Assembly: GCA_022842065.1 (NCBI GenBank)
Contig: JALHQH010000003.1
Span: 1 to 64,000, forward strand
Reading direction: 5' to 3'
DNA: 64,000 nucleotides
Source of the DNA: Caldilineaceae bacterium
Lineage (GTDB): Bacteria > Chloroflexota > Anaerolineae > Caldilineales > Caldilineaceae
Positions within the stretch are counted from its first letter, which is position 1. Every line of letters starts with the position of its first letter. The position numbers were made by a program, and so were the translations under genes. Below the pieces are notes generated by a model. The model was not told where the DNA came from. It ran no database searches and saw nothing but the letters and a program-made list of their open reading frames with translations. Shown one piece after another: positions 63,545-64,000 of this stretch.

Positions 63545-64000
63545 ATGGCTCCCTATGTGATCGGTGCCGATTTGGGCGGCACCAAAATTGAATTGGGGTT
63601 GGTCGATCCCAACGACCGCATCGTTGCGCGCAAGCGGATTCCCACCGAGGCGCAGCAGGGCGCGGCCAGTGTCGTTGCGCGCATCGCTGCCTGCGTGGAG
63701 GAACTGGCAGGCGCGCTGCCCCCGTCAGCACAGATTGGCGCGCTGGGTATGTGTACCCCTGGGCCGGTCGATCATGTCAACGGCATCTTGTTCGATCCAC
63801 CGAATGTGCAGGGACTCCACCATGCGCCGCTGGGGCCAATGTTGGCTGAACGCCTGGGCATACCCGTCCGCCTGGAACATGATGCCAAAGCCGCGGCATT
63901 GGGTGAGTTTTACTTTGGGGCAGGGCGGGGCGAGCAGAGTATGGTCTACATCATTGTCGGCACCGGTGTGGGTGCGGCGCTGATTCTGGATGGGGTGGTC
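63545..64000 (+). CDS. ROK-family sugar kinase or regulator (partial at the window edge)
   Basis: The first 152 residues of a ROK protein. ATP-binding motif GADLGGTKIELGLVD at residues 7-21, GALGMCTPGPVD, and HDAKAAALGEFYFGAGRG with the catalytic Asp of the family (EHDAKAAA); the phosphate-2 loop GTGVGAALILDG is also present. No N-terminal HTH, so it is a sugar kinase (glucokinase/N-acetylhexosamine kinase type) rather than an NagC/XylR repressor. AGAGGAGG lies 8 bases before the ATG. The gene runs off the window. Confidence 0.9.
   Translation, partial: MAPYVIGADLGGTKIELGLVDPNDRIVARKRIPTEAQQGAASVVARIAACVEELAGALPPSAQIGALGMCTPGPVDHVNGILFDPPNVQGLHHAPLGPMLAERLGIPVRLEHDAKAAALGEFYFGAGRGEQSMVYIIVGTGVGAALILDGVV

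Overview
The window looks like a chromosomal segment of a free-living heterotroph of the Chloroflexota, probably Anaerolineae/Caldilineales. This is inferred from gene content and not from a marker gene: many lipoprotein-dependent ABC importers, a Tat-type lipoprotein, secreted propeller proteins ending in a YLPLI motif, a giant BTAD/AAA/TPR regulator, an LLM flavin oxidoreductase, an XPB-Bax1 pair and TumE/Uma2 family genes. I see no rRNA, tRNA, CRISPR array, phage or transposase gene.

Layout. 0-6.2 kb (minus strand): a LacI regulator heads a sugar importer (Tat lipoprotein SBP, two MalFG-type permeases), followed by an orphan LivJ-type SBP. 6.6-10.6 kb: two secreted beta-propeller proteins with the same C-terminal tail. 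10.9-14.8 kb: an RbsACC/rhamnose-type importer without its SBP, then an LLM oxidoreductase, a RidA protein and a cupin. 17.6-29.1 kb: an Opp/Dpp peptide importer (SBP, B, C, then D and F) split between C and D by a defence/stability island: a frameshifted PD-(D/E)XK restriction enzyme, a beta-class DNA methyltransferase, a Phd-type antitoxin and a TumE-type toxin pair. A Uma2 protein and a GPH sugar transporter lie between D and F. 29.2-36.7 kb: an M20 peptidase facing a second complete Opp system in which OppC and OppD are one fused polypeptide. 37.6-40.3 kb: an XPB-like helicase and a Bax1-like nuclease. 40.6-43.9 kb: a SARP/BTAD-AAA-TPR regulator. 44-52.7 kb: two paralogous propeller lipoproteins, a SnoaL-like lipoprotein, a Gfo/Idh oxidoreductase, an SGNH-like lipoprotein, two NmrA-type proteins, an unknown protein, a CPT-like P-loop protein and a tiny lipoprotein. 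52.9-64 kb: a fused E1 alpha-beta and an E2 of a 2-oxoacid dehydrogenase, divergent from a SorC regulator that heads a carbon-catabolic run (Zn-dehydrogenase, Rpe-like protein, Gfo/Idh, GMC oxidoreductase, GlcG/HbpS, ROK kinase cut by the window edge).

Three regulatory or structural signals stand out. (1) Arrays of GAAACG direct repeats with an 11-12 nt period lie at a fixed 10 nt before a TATC(A/C)T -10 box upstream of two transcription units, with a weaker array facing a third; this is the promoter geometry used by SARP regulators, and a SARP-type gene lies close by. (2) A perfect 14-bp inverted repeat and two further related sites cover both promoters between the SorC regulator and the E2-E1 genes. 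(3) Nearly every intergenic space holds its own long hairpin, several built from tandem 7-15 nt words followed by their reverse complement; several of these supply the stop codon, or even the last residues, of the adjacent gene.
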